A stretch of DNA of 64,000 nucleotides from the NCBI GenBank assembly GCA_903926565.1, contig CAIYJU010000011.1, positions 1 through 64,000 on the forward strand, in the 5' to 3' direction. Made by a program: the position numbers and the translations under genes. Shown one piece after another: positions 63,501-64,000 of the stretch. This DNA is from an uncultured Bacteroidales bacterium. Its GTDB lineage: Bacteria; Bacteroidota; Bacteroidia; Bacteroidales; FEN-979. The number at the start of each line of letters is the position of its first letter. The first letter of the stretch is position 1. The notes beneath the pieces are model-generated. The model made no database searches. It saw only the letters and a program-made list of their open reading frames with translations, and was not told the DNA's origin.

Positions 63501-64000
63501 TTCAATGATGCCGGGCGTCTTCTCAAAGAAATCACCGGAAAGAAGATGCTGATTGCCAGAGGAATTATCGGTATTTACCCTTGTAATTCAATCGGTGATG
63601 ATATTGAAGTATATGATGATGAGAAATGTACGAACCTCTTAACCACCTTTCGGTTCCTTCGCAACCAGCAACTAAAAGATCCCGGTCAGCCAAACTTGTG
63701 CCTGGCCGATTACATTGCACCGAAGGGATCGGGACTGGTGGATTATATCGGAGGCTTTGCTGTGACCGCCGGCCTGGGTGTTGAAGAATGGGCCAATCGA
63801 TTCGAACGGGAGCTGGATGATTACAATGCCATTTTAATTAAAATTCTTGCAGACCGGCTTGCAGAAGCATTTGCGGAACTGATGCATGAGCGGATCCGCA
63901 AGGAATTCTGGGGCTATGCCAAAGATGAACAACTCGATGTGTTTTCGATGATTCGCGAAGAGTACCAGGGCATCCGGCCTGCACCCGGATATCCCGCCTG
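60555..64000 (+). CDS. metH: Cobalamin-dependent methionine synthase, C-terminus cut by window edge
   Basis: About 1148 codons are present; the usual length is about 1220, so roughly the last 80 residues are missing. The frame is open to the window edge and not listed in the ORF track. Domains in order: homocysteine-binding barrel with zinc cysteines ([12 protein letters not shown] and [12 protein letters not shown]), pterin-binding barrel ([18 protein letters not shown]), the cap and B12-binding domain with [11 protein letters not shown] (DxHxxG) and [13 protein letters not shown], and the start of the AdoMet-reactivation domain. It remethylates homocysteine from AhcY using methyl-tetrahydrofolate. 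No cobalamin riboswitch is visible in the 10-base gap upstream. The start ATG at 60555 gives [21 protein letters not shown]. Confidence 0.97.
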   Translation, partial: MTNDIYQTIKSRVLVLDGAMGTMVQRYKLDESDFRGERFKAFPYNLKGNNDLLVLTKPEVIREIHEAYLEAGADIIETDTFNANRISLSDYHLEDLAYELNLAAAILAKEATAKFTRLASDKPRWVAGSIGPTSKTASMSPDVQNPAFRAVSFDNLYHAYREQARGLLDGGADILMVETIFDTLNAKAALIAVFDEIAERAGSNFPDPASRIPVIASVTISDNSGRTLSGQTLEAFLFSIIHFDLFAVGINCSLGAEELRPYIEELSAKAPFPVIAYPNAGLPNQFGEYDQSPTEMAGYIKDFLENRFVNLVGGCCGTNPEHIRKFADLAKNAPVRLVPERAHELRLSGLEPLTIFKGSNFINIGERTNVSGSRKFARLIKEDKYEEALSVARQQVESGAQVIDISMDEAMLDAEKAMVNFLNMVASDPDVSKVPIMIDSSKFSVIHAGLKCIQGKPIVNSISLKEGEDAFREHATLLRKFGAATVIMAFDEEGQATTLDRRIAIASRAYRILTRELNFPPEDIIFDPNILTVATGIDEHSNYAVEFLHAVKWIKENLPYAHVSGGISNLSFSFRGNDPLRESMHSAFLYHAIKAGLDMGIVNAGALPVYDEIPKMLLKLVEDVILNRRKDSTERLLAYADQVTDSGKKVETEAEWRALPVVERLRHSLVKGNAEFIDQDIDEAMPLFNLALKIIEGPLMDGMNQVGDLFGSGKMFLPQVVKSARVMKKAVARLTPRLEAEKAELKGSPRNNGKVLLATVKGDVHDIGKNIVGVVLACNNYEVIDLGVMIPADKILAAAREHQVDIVGLSGLITPSLEEMVHVAKEMERQKFTIPLLIGGATTSDIHTAVKIEPFYSQSVIHVKDASKAVGVVSNLLSAEVKKDFTESIRKKYEGIRNTYDKKADYSYLPLQDARKNKLKIDWAATQIYKPQFTGSKVFFDYSLEEIAKYIDWTFFFHAWKMNGKYPAILTDPVKGAEATKLFNDAGRLLKEITGKKMLIARGIIGIYPCNSIGDDIEVYDDEKCTNLLTTFRFLRNQQLKDPGQPNLCLADYIAPKGSGLVDYIGGFAVTAGLGVEEWANRFERELDDYNAILIKILADRLAEAFAELMHERIRKEFWGYAKDEQLDVFSMIREEYQGIRPAPGYPA

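Overview
The window is chromosomal DNA from a member of the Bacteroidota, most likely a fermentative, Bacteroidales-like lineage (inference). The evidence is several type IX secretion system (T9SS) parts and cargo: a PorP/SprF protein cut by the left edge, a PorW/SprE lipoprotein, a PorV/PorQ-like barrel and three proteins with C-terminal sorting domains. Many genes also follow the Bacteroidota -7 promoter box TAnnTTTG. Tryptophanase and a phosphotransbutyrylase/butyrate kinase pair point to amino-acid fermentation. No phage, transposase, CRISPR array, rRNA or tRNA gene was seen. No gap between genes exceeds 300 bases.

Layout. 1-5.2 kb: porP/sprF fragment, a YitT-family membrane protein, then rseP, dxr and an M23 peptidase on the minus strand. 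5.4-9.2 kb: PorW/SprE, a bactofilin, AtpZ and a four-helix membrane protein; this is the start of the usual ATP-synthase neighbourhood, but atpB does not follow. 9.2-12.1 kb: a PTPS-II type pterin synthase, folE, a BI-1/YccA protein and fabD, whose last codons run into a palindromic repeat followed by a 19-bp tandem array. 12.2-17.2 kb: nucleotide-sugar genes rfbB, galE, and wbpB-wbpD-wbpE for a 2,3-diamino uronic acid. 17.2-19.2 kb: elbB, then a MauE/thioredoxin-like membrane protein paired with a Cys-bearing lipoprotein. 19.2-25.9 kb: ptb-permease-buk, divergent tnaA-msrC-mntP, and queD.

25.9-30.9 kb: two related ECF sigma / membrane anti-sigma-like units, one of which carries an outer-membrane-like domain and a PKD-domain T9SS cargo protein. 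31-38.3 kb: a tripartite RND efflux system (adaptor, pump, TolC) bracketed by two TetR regulators. 38.4-41.9 kb: a secreted Asp-box (BNR) cargo protein and a secreted M14 metallopeptidase. 41.9-45.1 kb: a selenium module made of a cysteine desulfurase-SelD fusion and tRNA 2-selenouridine synthase. 45.2-48 kb: a long PurF-like protein, a HIT protein and greA. 48.1-57.3 kb: a three-gene outer-membrane unit (TonB-dependent receptor, 1,444-residue T9SS cargo, PorV/PorQ-like barrel). 57.5-64 kb: a small basic protein, a lipoprotein with a Rieske-like layout but altered metal ligands, ahcY, a phosphopantetheinyl transferase and metH (cut by the right edge); the last group ties to the activated-methyl cycle.

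The most unusual items are the repeat-derived protein segments (fabD tail and the desulfurase-SelD linker), the orphaned AtpZ region, the paralogous sigma/anti-sigma loci with an inner-membrane anchor joined to a barrel-like domain, the Cys lipoprotein/thioredoxin pair, and the Rieske-like lipoprotein lacking both histidine ligands. All functional calls come from reading the sequence and from family knowledge; no searches were run.
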